64,000 nt of DNA from Benincasa hispida (lineage: Eukaryota > Streptophyta > Magnoliopsida > Cucurbitales > Cucurbitaceae): NCBI RefSeq assembly GCF_009727055.1, contig NC_052359.1, forward strand, positions 64,080,335 through 64,144,334, in the 5' to 3' direction. Under the pieces are notes generated by a model. The model was not told where the DNA came from. It saw only the letters and a program-made list of their open reading frames with translations, and ran no database searches. Positions 21,518 through 34,100 of the stretch are shown in pieces. The translations under genes and the position numbers were made by a program. Every line of letters begins with the position of its first letter. Position 1 is the first letter of the stretch.

Positions 21518-23430
21518 ATATCTCAAGATGATCGAAGCCGGCTGAAAAATGGTCGACGAACTCGGAGAAGACATAAGCTATATCCTAGAGATGTCCATGG
21601 GGCGGGCGAAGATGGGGAAGCCCTCCCCATCCCCGTCCCCGCCCCCATATTCCATTTTCCGTCCCCACGAATTTTTCTGTGGGGAACGGGGTGGGGATTT
21701 CGCGAGAATTAGGTTCTTTGCGAGGAAAATTTTCTCACCATCATTTTTTTCTAACAATTTTTTTATTTTAATTAAATATATATTTTTAACAATTTCTTAA
21801 ATATATAAAATTCAACAACATCCCATCTTAAATATTAAGACATCTAAGGAATTAAAGTAATAAAGTCTTAGACTTAAATAATTAAAACATCCATAATTAT
21901 CCTAACAAAGTCTACGATATATATATATATATATTATAAATTTATAATTTATATACAAAAGTCTGAGCGGAGTCGGGTCGGGGTCAGGGAATATATTTCC
22001 CACTCCCTCCTTCATTTCCCGTGTATTCGGGGATTCTCCGTCCCATTTGGGACAGGTCCCTGCGGACCCGATCCATGGATTTTTTTTGGACATCTTAATA
22101 TGTCGACTGCAATATATTGACGAAAGAAGATGTCAGCAATGTGATGGATGCTGCCGTGTACCGACATGGGAAGCTTGACATCATGTATGGCAATGCCGAC
22201 GTCATCAACCATATGTTTAGCGGCATATTGGACATTAATCTGACTTGGACAAGGTAATTTGTTTTATCCCAATTTATAGATAAATGAAAATTAAATTGAA
22301 CCAAAATTGGTTCTATATATAAAACAAAGAACCCGATCGATTCGGTTCGATTTTTTAATTTTGGATTCAACTAAGAATCCGAACAACTAGATCTTTTCTA
22401 AACAACATTGTCAAGTTTCATAGATAAACAACAAACCAACCTTTCCAATACTTTATGCTCAGTTTGTCTCGTTTCATTTTATGGTTTTTTTTTTCACTTC
22501 TATATTAAACTATCCCATTCACTATTGATCATTATGGGTTAAAATAATGTTTTTTTACTTTTTTATGATTTATAGATTTCAACCCTGTGGGTTATTTGGA
22601 AATAATGATTTGAAATTAACTTGATTAAAACTTTGTGTTTTGTCATTGTGTGTTGGCCATTCAAATTTTGTGTGGATGATAATGGAAAGGAGAGAGAAAA
22701 AAAAATAAAAGGTTTATTAATATAGCTTATATATATGACCTAACATATTAAAATACGATAGCTTTAATTTAAAAATTACTAGTTTAAATAACACAACAAA
22801 CGGTAAAATCTAATCTCAAATCATATAAAGTTTTAAAAATTCAAATAACAAACCACATGAAATCACTATTTGGCTTGAAATCGGTCAAGATCATAATCTT
22901 TCATATACCTTAACAAATAAGGTGACTTTTTAGTTTCTTAAACCTTTTTTGTAGAGTTAATTTCAATCATGCATTTAGGCTTTGAAAATGTTTCATACTC
23001 TTAAAAGCAAATTAAGTTCCAACTATACATTATTGTTGGGAGTGTTCTTTACATGAAAATTGAGATTACATATACTTTCTAATTTTGTTTAGACAATCTC
23101 CTGAGATTTTTTTGGGTGTTCAAAAATTAACTTATTAATACAATTTTGAGCATAAATTCTTGCTTCATAATTGAATCATATTAAAGGTGTTAGACATGGA
23201 CGTGATGGGGGCATTTTGAGGGTAAAGTATGCAACCAAGGTGATGATACCCGAGAAAAATGGGTATATTCTGTTCACAAGCAGTTCAACCACCAACATCG
23301 TTGGACTCTCAATGCACCCATATGCAACCTCTAATTGTGCAGTCTTGGGGCTGGATAGGAATTTAGTCGTCGAACCTGAGCATTTGGGGATCAGAGTTAA
23401 CTGCGATGCCCCCTTCATCGTGGCCAATTA
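21518..23430 (+). pseudogene. SDR-B: truncated, interrupted SDR copy
   Basis: Exon 2 survives in two parts: 21518-21585 (matching the region around ADIQDE to SYI) and about 22101-22253 (CDVSKEDDV to the exon end, with the GT donor kept). Foreign GC-rich DNA lies between them. Exon 3 runs 23187-23430 and ends after the VNC-APFIVA region, so about 75 C-terminal residues are missing. Exon 1 and the TGxxxGIG coding part are absent. In exon 3 the usual GAFWGAK reads with a TGG to TGA stop and a 1-base loss, and the catalytic YxxxK is YATSN (Lys to Asn). Intron 2 resembles that of SDR-D (AAATTTTGTG-GGATGATAATGGAAAG). It has no enzymatic capacity. Confidence 0.88.
21586..22100. mobile_element. GC-rich insertion of about 0.5 kb in SDR-B exon 2
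   Basis: The insert begins near AGATGTCCATGGGGCGGG and ends near CCATGGATTTTTTTTGGACATCT, so its ends are short inverted repeats (AGATGTCC/GGACATCT and CCATGG). Both ends are rich in G or C runs (TCCCCATCCCCGTCCCCGCC; CGTCCCATTTGGGACAGGTC) and the centre is AT-rich. It has no ORF with a recognisable domain, so it is a MITE-like non-autonomous element of unknown superfamily. I cannot define a clear target-site duplication. The same insert is at 62153-62638 in the mirrored copy. Confidence 0.55.
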
Positions 23431-24554
23431 ATTTTGGTGTTAATGTATTTGAAAGTAATTTAAGAAAGTTCTAGACATAATGATTTAAATGTATTAGAAA
23501 TTTTGTGTTTGAAGTATAATTGAAAAGGAAAAAGAAGTTAGAAAGTTTACTAGTATAAGGCAAAAATTAGATGAGAGAAATAAGCAAATTCCATCATTTT
23601 CTTCAAGTGAAAAAAATGGCAACAAAGAGACATGGAGATGGAGAAGGGAGGACAATAGAGAGGAGAAAAGAAAGAAGATGAAGAGAAGTGGGAAAGTTTA
23701 AAAAATATTATTTTTTCCAAATCATCTTGCCACATTAAGGATCAAATGTACATATTCTTAAAAATCTACGGACCAAAAAAGTATTTTTTCTTAAAAAAAA
23801 ACAAATGTTGTCTGAAGTTTTAAATAAAATGTGCATAACTAAATTGATAAAAATATGTTTTCTCAACCAAAATGTTAGAAATTTGAAAATCTCCTCTAGG
23901 TATTGTGATAAATTCTATAAATAGACAAATTAGTGAGAAAGAAAAGTTTTAATTTGCTCCTAGGTTATCTAGCAAGTCATGCTTTAATCGTTGAGTCATT
24001 TCAAAGATTTGGAACTCTTCACCAAGCCCATTTATGGTGGTTGATTTTGGGGGTTTGTAAGCCTTTAGACTTTTATATCTTAATAATAGTTTTTCTAAAA
24101 CTATTAAAAAAATGACCGATTTTAACTTTTGATTTGTACAAATAGCAAATCAATATTTTATTTATAAAAATGGTAAAACGAATTAAGAATAAAAAATAAA
24201 CAAATTTATAAAAGTGTAAACTACCCCAACCATACAAATGAGATTGCAATTGACTTATTAAGAAATATTCGTAATTACACTGTAATTAAATAAGCATCTA
24301 AAGATTATTGGTTGGCCATGCTCTAAGCATCAACCGACATCTTCTCCAACCAAAGTTGCCACCATTTTCCTCTCTGAAATCAGCTCCTCCACCAACAGTG
24401 ATGACACCTCTAACTTGAATTTGTCTTCATCCATTACTTCGTCAGACATGGCTCCCTCTCCATCACCAATACTTCACCATCAGTTTCGACTTCGACTCCT
24501 TCTCCACCAACTTCATTTATTTCCCTTTCAGAGCCACTAGTGATCACTCAAATT

Positions 24555-25100
24555 GGAAGACTTGTATGCTACTAAAGATCTTCCTAATAAAATGTACCTT
24601 AGGGAGCGATTCTTCACCTTTAAAATGGATTCATCAAAATCATTTTCTAATAATCTAGATGAATTCAAAAGAATTGTTGGTGAATTTAAGAATTTTGGGG
24701 AGAAAATTGGAGATGAGAATGAGGCATATGTGCTTCTAAATTCTTTAACAGGATCCTATAGGGAAATTAAAAATGCATTGAAATATGGAAAGGACAATAT
24801 ATCTACTGATGCAATTATCTCGGCCCTAAGAACAAGAGAACTTGAGGTATAAATGGTTAAAAAGGTTAAAAAGGAATAAGCAAGTGGTAAAGGGTTGTTT
24901 GTGAAGGGAAACTTCAAACCAAATTAGTCAAAGGACAAAAACAGTAGCATTCAGATGAAAACAAGCCAAAACAGAAAGTTAAATGTAAATATTGCAAAAA
25001 GAATAGGCATTTGATCAAAGACTGCTTATTCTCAAGAGAAAGAATCGGGAGAAAGAAAAAGAGTCTAAAGTAAGCAGCCTGAAGCCTCTGTTGTAAAAGA
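24555..25100 (+). pseudogene. Ty1/copia gag fragment with zinc knuckle
   Basis: The frame from 24555 reads LEDLYATKDLPNKMYLRERF, then LDEFKRIVGEFKNFGEKI and YVLLNSLTGSYREIKNALKY, typical of copia gag capsid (UBN2-type). After a stop at 24852 another frame gives CKYCKKNRHLIKDC (near 24985-25030), a complete CX2CX4HX4C nucleic-acid-binding knuckle. The gag start is missing: 24555 is exactly where the inverted-repeat homology stops. An LTR at 25101 separates it from the protease part at 27438-27790. Confidence 0.8.
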
Positions 25101-25711
25101 TGTTGGGGTTGATGCCCTAAACTCTCATTGGACCCTGTAGTTTGTAAACACTTTAGTGAACAAATGCTTGTGATGTAATAATATATGCTATTTTTCTTCA
25201 TTATTGTCTATGAAACATGGGATGTTTTAATTACTTTACCACAAACCAATAAACTAAGATCCCTAGTTGTTGTTGTAATTTAAGCATGTATGTGGAGACA
25301 TACAGGTGGATCATGTCTTAAGTGATAATCAAAATGGTCTGTAGTATATGGATAAAAGAGGGAAACCTTATCATGGTAACGCTATGGATGTAGCTCGCTT
25401 TGTAGAATAGTTACAAGTGTTGTGACTTACTACAAATTGTTTGATCCTGATCATTCATGTAGAGACATGCGAGTGGAGGCATCCTATACAAAGAAGTTTG
25501 TATAAGACTTGACCACGAAGTGTTATAGTCTCGTTATATAACGTCGTTCATGACAGAGACTTTACTTCTCTAGAATGACCATAGGTAACATCACCTCATC
25601 ACCTCAATCCTGAGTGAGTTGGGAACTCCTGCCTTTGAGGATGATCCTTTGATTTGCATGGGTGCGAGTGGCCAGATTGCCAACTCAAACCTTCTACTTT
25701 GGGGATTCGTC

Positions 25712-26393
25712 TGATTTTGGAGTTGGGAACTCAACTATACAAGATGGAACTCACTCCTTCTCTGAAGCAGGGGTACCCCTATGGTGAGAAGAGTGCAACT
25801 ATCAGTCTTTAGTGGAATGCCTGGCAGTTAACGGATAGTAGATCTCGTGACTAAAGAGTTTATTCAGCTATTCATGTACCGTTGGAGCTTCGAGCCACTA
25901 GTCCATTAGGTCCCCTGGGTAGCTTGGATAAAGTCNTGATTTTGGAGTTGGGAACTCAACTATACAAGATGGAACTCACTCCTTCTCTGAAGCAGGGGTA
26001 CCCCTAAGGGCTGATTCCGAGGCTTGAACGTGGCGTCACATACCTTCTCATGGCCCGAGAGGTGTTCACACATAGTATGACTATGTTGTATTGTTCATTA
26101 AAGGGATCAATGGTACTTAAGAAGTTAGATGTAACTCTAGGGGCAAAACGATAAATTGGTCTAACTGTACTTACGAGCATCTGTGAAGGGTTATCGTACT
26201 GTTGATTGGTTATACATGATGAACACAGAAATATATCTATGGTGAGAAGAGTGCAACTATCAGTCTTTAGTGGAATGCCTGGCAGTTAACGGATAGTAGA
26301 TCTCGTGGCCAAAGAGTTTATTCAGCTATTCATGTACCATTGAAGCTTCAAGCCACAGGTCCATAAGGTCCCCTTGGTAGCTCAATGGATTCA
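25712..26393. other. Duplicated blocks around ambiguous base N at 25936 (A-B-N-A-C-B)
   Basis: Block A 25712-25781 recurs at 25937-26006. Block B 25779-25935 recurs at about 26237-26393. The N at 25936 lies between the first B and the second A. Segment C (26007-26236) is skipped in the short version, which joins A to B through a 3-bp overlap (CTA). The last bases before the N match less well. This is the same geometry as at 2036. Confidence 0.8.
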
Positions 26394-26779
26394 AGTTGAG
26401 AATCATTTTTTGGGTCAGTTTGAAGTGTTCAAATTGACAAGAGGGAGTTTGATTATATATGATATGATTGAACTTGTTGATTATATATGATATGGTTGAC
26501 ATGTTGTATGAAATACATTAATTGGAGGAAAATGATATAAATATGATTTATATCTAGTGGAGGAGAAAAGGAATATGGTTTCTATGTTGCATATGATGTG
26601 ATATTAAACTATAGGTTATAAATATAATATGATTATATTTATTTTTTTAATTAAACAATTATGAGATAATTGTTGGTTTTTCTCCATAACCGCACGAGAT
26701 AGTGGGAGGTTACATTCAGTTTTCATAACTGAAGGATAAAATGAAAATAGTTTCCATTTTACAAAGAGATCGGATAATC

Positions 26780-26999
26780 GCTTTACGATTAAGTACACTA
26801 CCCATCGTCTAGAAAACGAGAGCCTACACGATAGCTCAAGTTGTTCTAAACAATCGTGTACATGCACAGATTACCTAAACGATCGCATACTCTTTTCTAA
26901 ACGATCGCGCGCCCCAGCGATTTTACTTAACGATCAGCCCCTTTTTACTACATGATCGTGTACCTTTTGCTAAACAATCAAGCATCCGTCTATGTGATA
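26780..26999. repeat. AAACGATCG-type motif run within LTR copy 2
   Basis: Motifs ACACGATAG, AAACAATCGTG, AAACGATCGC, AAACGATCGCG, TAACGATCA, ATGATCGTG and AAACAATCA occur 22-30 bp apart. It lies in the downstream part of the LTR, well after the region resembling a promoter. Confidence 0.6.
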
Positions 27000-27437
27000 G
27001 ATTTCAGATATCTCCCATTTGCTTGGTCGTGGTAAATGATTGTTATTTCCTTCTGCCCTCTACCAAATCCAATAGAGCCCATACCTCTTGGATTCTCAAT
27101 CCGAGAATACCGAGGTTTCCGAGTGGTTGTGTCCTTCTTGCTGTCTTATTCATGAGAAGTCCGTTCAGTCAACAGCATGATTTGGTGGAAGATAGCCTTG
27201 GCGAGTGCAGCGACTGTGTGAGTTACCAATTCCTAACGAGAGCGGGAGTTCAAGGGAAGAAAATTTCTTCAATTAGTATGTCTCTCGTTCCTTTGTTGTT
27301 TAAGTTTGAAAAACATGCCGTAATTTATTCTTAAATGCATAAATTGTAGTTTGTTTGTGATTGCGGTGTTTCTGTCACAATGAATTTGGAACGATCTTGT
27401 TTCTGCTCATAGGTACTCTTTGATAAGATTTCCTTCA

Positions 27438-27790
27438 GAAGGTTCTTACATCTACTGTGATGCACTAGCCTCAACACTTGACAAGGTCAATCATGTAACC
27501 CCCTTGGGAAACATGATTAGGTTTTGGATTCAGGATGCGCCTACCACATGACACCTATGAGACCCTGGTTTAACACCTATAAAGAAATAGAAAGAGTTAC
27601 ATGGGGAACAACCAAGGTTGTAAGATTGAAAGTATTGGCCCTGTCTCTTTGAAACTCAAGGATGGGATTGTTAAACTACTCAAAAATGTTAGGCATGTTC
27701 CACTCCTCAAGAGGAACTTAATCCCTTGGAAATGCTTGGTGCAGTTAAGTATGAGTATAGAGGTAAGGGTGGAACTCTTGAGGTTCTAAA
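27438..27790 (+). pseudogene. Copia protease/gag-pre-integrase fragment
   Basis: From about 27525 the frame reads LDSGCAYHMTPMRPWFNTYK, an aspartic protease active site (DSG) in the usual copia context. It continues GCKIESIGPVSLKLKDG and VRHVPLLKRNLIP to about 27730. It is the downstream part of the element whose gag is at 24555-25085. It is cut near 27790 where a different LTR begins. Confidence 0.8.
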
Positions 27791-28633
27791 AGACTCAAAG
27801 GTGATCCTTGATCGGATGATGTTGAGGTATATGTGTGTTGTATAGCCATGATGTTGAGGTATATATGTATGTCATAGATTCATATAGTGATAATTATGAT
27901 GTTGAGACAGTGCAAGTGTCCTTATTGATTAGTTAGATGCCCACTAGATTTTGTGTTTCCTTCGGGATTCACCCATTTGTGTTTCCTTCGGGATTCACCC
28001 GTTTGATTTTCCTTCGGGATTCATCAGTTTGTGTCTCTTTCAGGATTCACCAGTTTGTGTCTCCTTTGGGATTCACCAAAGGTAGTGGGCATACTTAACT
28101 ACAGTAGAATAGTACTCAGTCTCCTTTTTGTTTCATGTGTATATGTGTCCCATGAGAACTAGAGCAGTTTATATGTTTCACTAGAGGTGGGTATCTAGAG
28201 GACATAGATGCCTAGTCTGACCTCAGTAGTGAGGTTACTTACTGAGTATTTTATACTCATTTTTTCTCATGTTGTTGTTTCAGGTAAGGGTAGAGATGCA
28301 TCGACAATGGACAAGCGAAATTTATGATCGAGCCACTAGGACTAGTTTTTATGCTTCTGCTCATGATATTTAGAGTTCTTTTCATGTTTCTCTCAACTTT
28401 TAGTTTTGATGTTTAAAACTTATTTTTAAGAATCGTTTTTTAGACTTATTTATTATACTTTATGATTTATGGGTACCCTACTATTGTTTTAATATTTGAA
28501 ATTAATGAAAGTCTTTGAACTTACCTTATTTAATTAACATTTATTTTGCCATAACAGAGTGTTGTTTTGAGTTTCATGCATGCATATATTTAGTAACGGC
28601 CTAACTTAAGTCCTAAGGGGTCGGGTCGTTACA
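27791..28633 (+). mobile_element. 3' part of a Ty3/gypsy-type LTR
   Basis: The segment ends GGGGTCGGGTCGTTACA at 28633, a common end of Del/Tekay-like plant LTRs and complementary in style to the TGTAACACCCC start at 3682. It includes five tandem units of about 27-28 bp (27945-28080) with a TTC(G/A)GGATTCA(C/T)C core. The left limit is set only by the end of copia coding sequence. Confidence 0.5.
27945..28080 (+). repeat. Five tandem units of about 27 bp (TTCGGGATTCACC core)
   Basis: TTTGTGTTTCCTTCGGGATT-CACC-like units follow one another with drift: CCTTCGGG, CCTTCGGG, CCTTCGGG, CTTTCAGG, CCTTTGGG. Confidence 0.8.
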
Positions 28634-30900
28634 ATTAACACATAAAATTCACTAACGAGCCTAAATTAAGCAAGGAACTATAGCTTTTTTAGAGCTATCA
28701 GTAATTAATCAAGATAATAGACGATATCATCATATGAGTTAATAGTCAGTAGTGCCCAATGACCACTAAATAAAATACAAGTAGTATATATTTACTGTTA
28801 ATACAAGAACTTTTAATGAATTTTTCTAGTAAAACTTTACTTACCTTAGATTAAAAGGAGCAAAAATGATTTGGATTTGTTGTGAAGCCCTTAATCTACT
28901 ATATAGGTTCCGAACCCTAATTTCTTGAGTAATTTGTTCAGTAGATATAAGAGATGGATCAACAAATATGTACTTTGAAACTTCTTTTAAGTGCAAGTTC
29001 CATAAAAGATTAACAGTTAATAAATGAGTTTCTATAAAAAAAAAAATTAGAATACCTAAACGAATGAAATTATATTACTTATGTCATATATGCAACCAAC
29101 GTCAAAGTCTTAACTTCTCTCATGCTGCAGAAGTTAATAATATCCTGCTGCAGAACAAAACTCTTTCTGTTGATACCAAACAACTCTACAGATAGTTGGA
29201 AAGAAATGGCAGACTCTTTGGCCATTACTTTTTCAGCAAACCTAAGTACTTATTTTAAAGGTAGTGGCAGATTGATTGTGGACTCATAGACAACATCTTT
29301 TTCCATAGAAACCATCATTGATGCTTTCTCCTAATGCAACAAAGTGATCATAACGTAACAATATGGAAGTCTATGAAAGTCGTTAATGTAGCAATATGAA
29401 ATTCATAATGCAAACATCAACCAGTGCAACAAAATGAGCAAACTTAACTAATTACCTTTAGAGTTTGTTGATTTTTTCTCCCATTCTTGAAATTCTCATG
29501 TTCATCATTCAAAATGATCGTGTCCATATTCACCTTATCCTTTTGTTTAACATCATTCGTCTTCACCTTCTTTTTTACCTTCTTTTTCAATTTATTTTTG
29601 GATTCAATATCATATGCCAATCTTGGTTTGGAGCAAAATGCATGTGCATACGTCGATTTCCATTATGTCATTTGAATAGCTTCTGATTCTTTAACATGCA
29701 GACAAAGCAGTTCATTCCCTTGACTAAGCTCCTCAAATTGATCTTTTCCTTTTCTTTTTTTTTTTTTTTTTTGAACCTTTGACTGTGTGGAAGTAAGAGG
29801 TTAGGGTAACAACACCATCATCCCCACGTACACGCCCATTATGCTTTTCTGTACCTAAGGCCTATGTCAAAATATCATTTGGAGATGGCTCTTTATTGTC
29901 AAGCGGATCATAAGTCTTTGAGATTTTGTCCTAAGAAGAAAAGTAAATTTGATTATTCATAAATGTATATATAAAATTTTCATGAATATAAAATTTAATG
30001 CACATCTTACGATTCGGTTGACAACTCTTGGACGTGTTCATTGTTGTATTTTTCATTCTTATCTACACGAGCTTTCTTCCACATGTTAGCTTGGTCAAAA
30101 TCACCTTCCTGTTAAGATAATTTTTTTTCTACATTTCAACATATACAAAGTTACATTAGCTTAACCTTTAAGACTCATAAAAATTTAAACTAATATATTT
30201 TTACCATTTCGTCACGAAGATTAGCATAACCTTTACTTGAAAGTCGATGATTATACTTATTCTTATATCGATGCTCTTTTTGAACGCTTCTTTTTCTCTA
30301 CACAAATGTAACAATTATCAATAAAAATTAAAAATGTTCTTAATAAATATTAATAAATATTGATACCTCAAACTCTTCACTTAATCTAGATCTAACAAAT
30401 TCTTCCCAATGTTTTCTTTTTTTAATTAATGTACAAATACATTTCTGGTGGTTGTTTCAGAAGTTGAGGTTCATTCTTGAATGACATGATATGCCTCGTC
30501 ATCAACCAATGCTTAGACTGACGAAATGTTGTCCATGCAGTTTTAAGAATGGTCTTTCTAGATCTACTATCGATTATAAAGGTAGCCTATAGATTGGAGC
30601 GTTAGTGAAAACATACATACCTCAATTACAAACAATATTTTCAAAAAATATAGATATATATAACTCAACTATATTATATATCTTATCCTTCAATTCAACA
30701 GACACATGCTTCCAAATTGCATATGTAATAAGGACATGGTGATGCACGCACGACCCAATAAAGGAATTTAGTTTGGCAACATTTTCGCCAATGGGTACTT
30801 CGTCGTCATTGTATTCCACTAGATTCCTCTCTCCTGCACTTCTAACTCGTGTCAAATTGAATAATGGTAGGTCTCCACTTTCTTTTCATTTTAGTCTTTG
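28634..30900 (-). pseudogene. CACTA (En/Spm) second gene, Transposase_24/TNPA-like, fragmentary
   Basis: On the - strand, 30420-30365 reads KRKHWEEFVRSRLSEEFE followed by a GT donor. After an intron ending AG near 30300, 30297-30205 gives RKRSVQKEHRYKNKYNHRLS and SSKGYANLRDEM, then GT. After the next AG near 30115 comes EGDFDQANMWKKARVDKNEK. These are the conserved pieces of the PF03004 (Transposase_24) domain, a DNA-binding partner of CACTA transposase. Three splice junctions are still consensus. Upstream text (about 30600-30480) gives ILKTAWTTFRQSKHWLMTRH. The downstream part to 28634 is AT-rich with only short frames. I could not fix start or stop. Confidence 0.65.
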
Positions 30901-31139
30901 TTTCATTCTGTTGAGCAATATCATCTCCACCAACCTCTAAGTCTTCATATTTTCCTCTAAGTCTGCGTGCTCCATGTGGTACAAGATCCTGTCAAACCAA
31001 GATTTAAAAGTAATATATACATATTAATTAAATGTAATATATGTAGATAACAATAAGCCCAAAATCAAATGTAACATGTAATATTATAATTTAAGAACTC
31101 ACCCATAAAATGTTTATTTAGGAATTCATATGCCTTCAC

Positions 31140-34100
31140 TGTCTAATCGTACATATGTATTCTCATCCAAATCATTACTTCCATCAATATTTGGCATATC
31201 ATTGGGTCCTCCTTGATAGTGTAATATGGTATCTCCAAGTTCGTCGCCATTATATTGATCTTCAATTTCTCTTTACAATGGAGTAAGCACAATTGACCAT
31301 CTAATGTCACTTGGGTCCTCAACATAGAACGCTTGCCTTGCTTGGATTGCTGGTATAAAAGAATTAGACTTGTGACCTATTCTATTTAAATCAACTAACA
31401 CAAAATCAAAGTCATCCATTTTCATATCACTATTATTCTCAACTCAATCACATTTAAACACTACAACATTGAACGTATTATAGTTAAGTTCCCATATGTC
31501 TTGTATCACTCCATAAAAAGACATATCTCCAATGACGGGATTTTTATCTTTTCAATTGGATACTTGCATTGTTTTTGCTACTAAACTACTCCATTATTTT
31601 GTCACTTCAATTATTATCATAAGACTTTGTGCGATAGCGACATCCATTAATGACATAACTATTATATCTAATCACAAAAGGATGAGGGCCATGAGCAATT
31701 CAACTCAAGTTATCTAAAATTTCAACATTTCTCATCGCAATCTCAATTGCCACCTACCATGAATTTTATCTCAACGTAATTAATGATTGTCTTTTGTATA
31801 GAAAAGTATCTGTAAGATAGTTAAGTTTAACTTCTTACCTCTTCTCGTAACCAAGGTATAAAAGTTCAACTATGTTCTTCTTGAATCCATTTTTGATAAC
31901 CGACTCTACTTGGGTATTACAATTGCAATACTATCATATGTTTACTTGAAAATTGAAATGTTATAATATAGTTAGGTTTATATCATAAAATTCAATGGAA
32001 AACATAGGTTGAAACTTACATATATAATATAGTTAGATTGCTGAAACTTACTCTATATATGGTTGCACATCAATTGTATTTTCCAAAACATAACAGTAAG
32101 ATTGGTATAGAAGATCATGTTCAGGTTTGAAAGAAATTCTGATAGATACCAATGCTTGAATTATCTAAACAGTCATCTAATTGGTCAGTGCAAAGCCCAA
32201 TAGGATCCACTCCAGATAAAAAGTCTGAACAAAATTCAACAGCTTTTTCTACTATATAACTTTCAGCAATACAACCCTCTGAAAGATGTCTATTTCTCAT
32301 GTAGTTTTTGAGAACTTTCATGAATTTTTCAAAGGGATACATCCACTGTATATATGCGCACAAAGCTTGAGATGCATCATGATAGTGAAAAATGAAGGAG
32401 GAATATATTTATTAAGTAAACACATAGTCATCACAATATCTTCTTCCAACTTTTCCAATTATTGCACATCTACAACTTTGTTACATATAATATTGGAAAA
32501 TATACACAACCGAGTTATTGCATACCGAACATGTTTTGGAAGCATAGATCTTATCGCATTAGGAAGAAATTTTTGTAAGAGCACATGACAATCATGAGAT
32601 TTAAATCCAAAGTTTTAAATCTGTTATTGACACAAGGTTCTTAACATTGGAAGAATAACCTTCAGGAACCTTCATTTCTGACAATGTCTTCAAAACACAA
32701 TGCCTTTCTTCCTTTGTAAGAGTGTAACAAGCAAAAGGAATGAAGATTTTTTTGTCCCTGCTAATAGGTGGGAGCTCTGGTCGAGTTTTCAAATAGGCTA
32801 AATCACGTCTAACATTCAATCCTTCCTTACTTTTTTCGAGAATATCAAGAAGTATACCCAATATATTCATGCAAACATGTTTTTCAATGTGCATCACATC
32901 TAAACAATGTCTAACATGAAGATTTTTCCAAAAACTTTTTGTGTTTCCTTTCGCAGGTTGCTTTTTATTCTTCTTCTTTCCTTTTGGAAATTCAAGATCT
33001 TTTATTCTAGAATATATAGCCTCTTCAGACAAAGGTTCATAAATTGTTCCAAGCACCTTATGACCATTAAATGACTTCTTTTGACGTCAATATGGATGAT
33101 TGCGTGCTAGAAAATTTTGATGTCTAAGGTATGCCAATTTCTTCTCATATTTTAATCTTATAGAAGACGTATTATCTCCACAAATTGGACATATCGTATA
33201 CCCTTTCACACTACATCTATTAAGATTTTCGTTTGCAGAAAAATCATTGATTTTCCATTAAAAAAAACTGCCCTTAAATTGAATAGTTCTTCTTGATAAG
33301 CATCATAACATTCAACACCACTTTCTCGCAAAAGTTTTAAATCTTCAATTAGTAGTTCTAAGTATGTGTCGATGTCATCCCCTGGTTGCTTTGGACCAAA
33401 TATCAACATTGATAGCATCATAAACTTCCTTTTCATGCACAACCATTGGGGAAAATTATAAATAACTATCACTAAGGGCCAACAACTACATTTAGAACTC
33501 ATTTGACTGTGTGGGTTTATTCCATCAGCTGACAATGCTAGACGAAGATTCCTAGGTTCATAACCAAAGTCTGGCCACATAAAATCTATTAACTTCCAAG
33601 TCAGAGAGTCTATAGGATGTTGTAATTTACAATCTATTTCTCACTCATTAGCATGTCAAATCAAATTCTTAGTAGAGTCAATACTTCTAAACAACCTTTT
33701 AAATCGTGGAATTGGTAGAAAATACCATACAACTTTTATAGGAATTTGTTTTTTCCCATTGTTTGCATTCATAGTACACTTCCACCTCGCTTCACCACAT
33801 CCAAGACATTCAATTGCATTAACATATTCTTTTATATACAAACAATAGTCATTAAGGCATACATAAGTCTTTTCGTAATTCATTCTTAGTGCACTTATTG
33901 TTTTCTTTGCATCATACATTGATGTTGGGAGCTCATTGGTAGTAAGCAAAATTTCCTTTAAAGTTTTGAGTAGTTCTGAAAAACTAATATCACTCCATCC
34001 ATATCTAACTTTAAAATTATACAAATTGACCAATGTAGACATCTTGGTGATTTTTTTGCATCCTTCATATAATGGTTTTTTAACATCATTAAGTAATTTC

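Larger units (their letters stand above)
20250..24554 (+). repeat. Left arm of a large inverted duplication (partner 59693-64000)
   Basis: The sequence is matched in reverse complement by 59693-64000. Anchors: TTGATAATAAAA at 20250 pairs with the last bases of the window; the AT microsatellite, GTGTAATTG segments near 20600, SDR-B exons, a 61-codon frame (23550-23735, - strand) that is identical in the other arm (60515-60700), and the block ending CACTAGTGATCACTCAAATT at 24554. Beyond 24554 the arms differ: the left goes into copia gag and the right into single-copy-looking sequence. Most differences are single-base indels and substitutions, so the duplication looks recent. How far the homology continues left of 20250 cannot be seen because the partner leaves the window. 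Confidence 0.9.
25101..27437 (+). mobile_element. Solo LTR of the 2.1-kb copia-associated family (copy 2)
   Basis: It begins TGTTGGGGTTGATGCCCTAA and ends TTTCCTTCA at 27437, matching the ends of the copy at 42586-44662. It interrupts a copia element between gag and protease and is not paired with a second LTR, hence solo or a nested remnant. Its apparent length is 2337 bp; removing the 225-bp duplicated piece next to the N at 25936 gives about 2112 bp, close to the 2077 bp of copy 3. Flanking 5-mers (AAAGA and GAAGG) are only a weak target-site match. Confidence 0.75.

Noticed and set aside
23550..23735. 61-codon frame identical in both inverted arms
   Set aside because: Identity reflects recent duplication of the whole arm; Ser/Phe/His-rich low-complexity text gives no sign of a gene. 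Used only as an alignment anchor.
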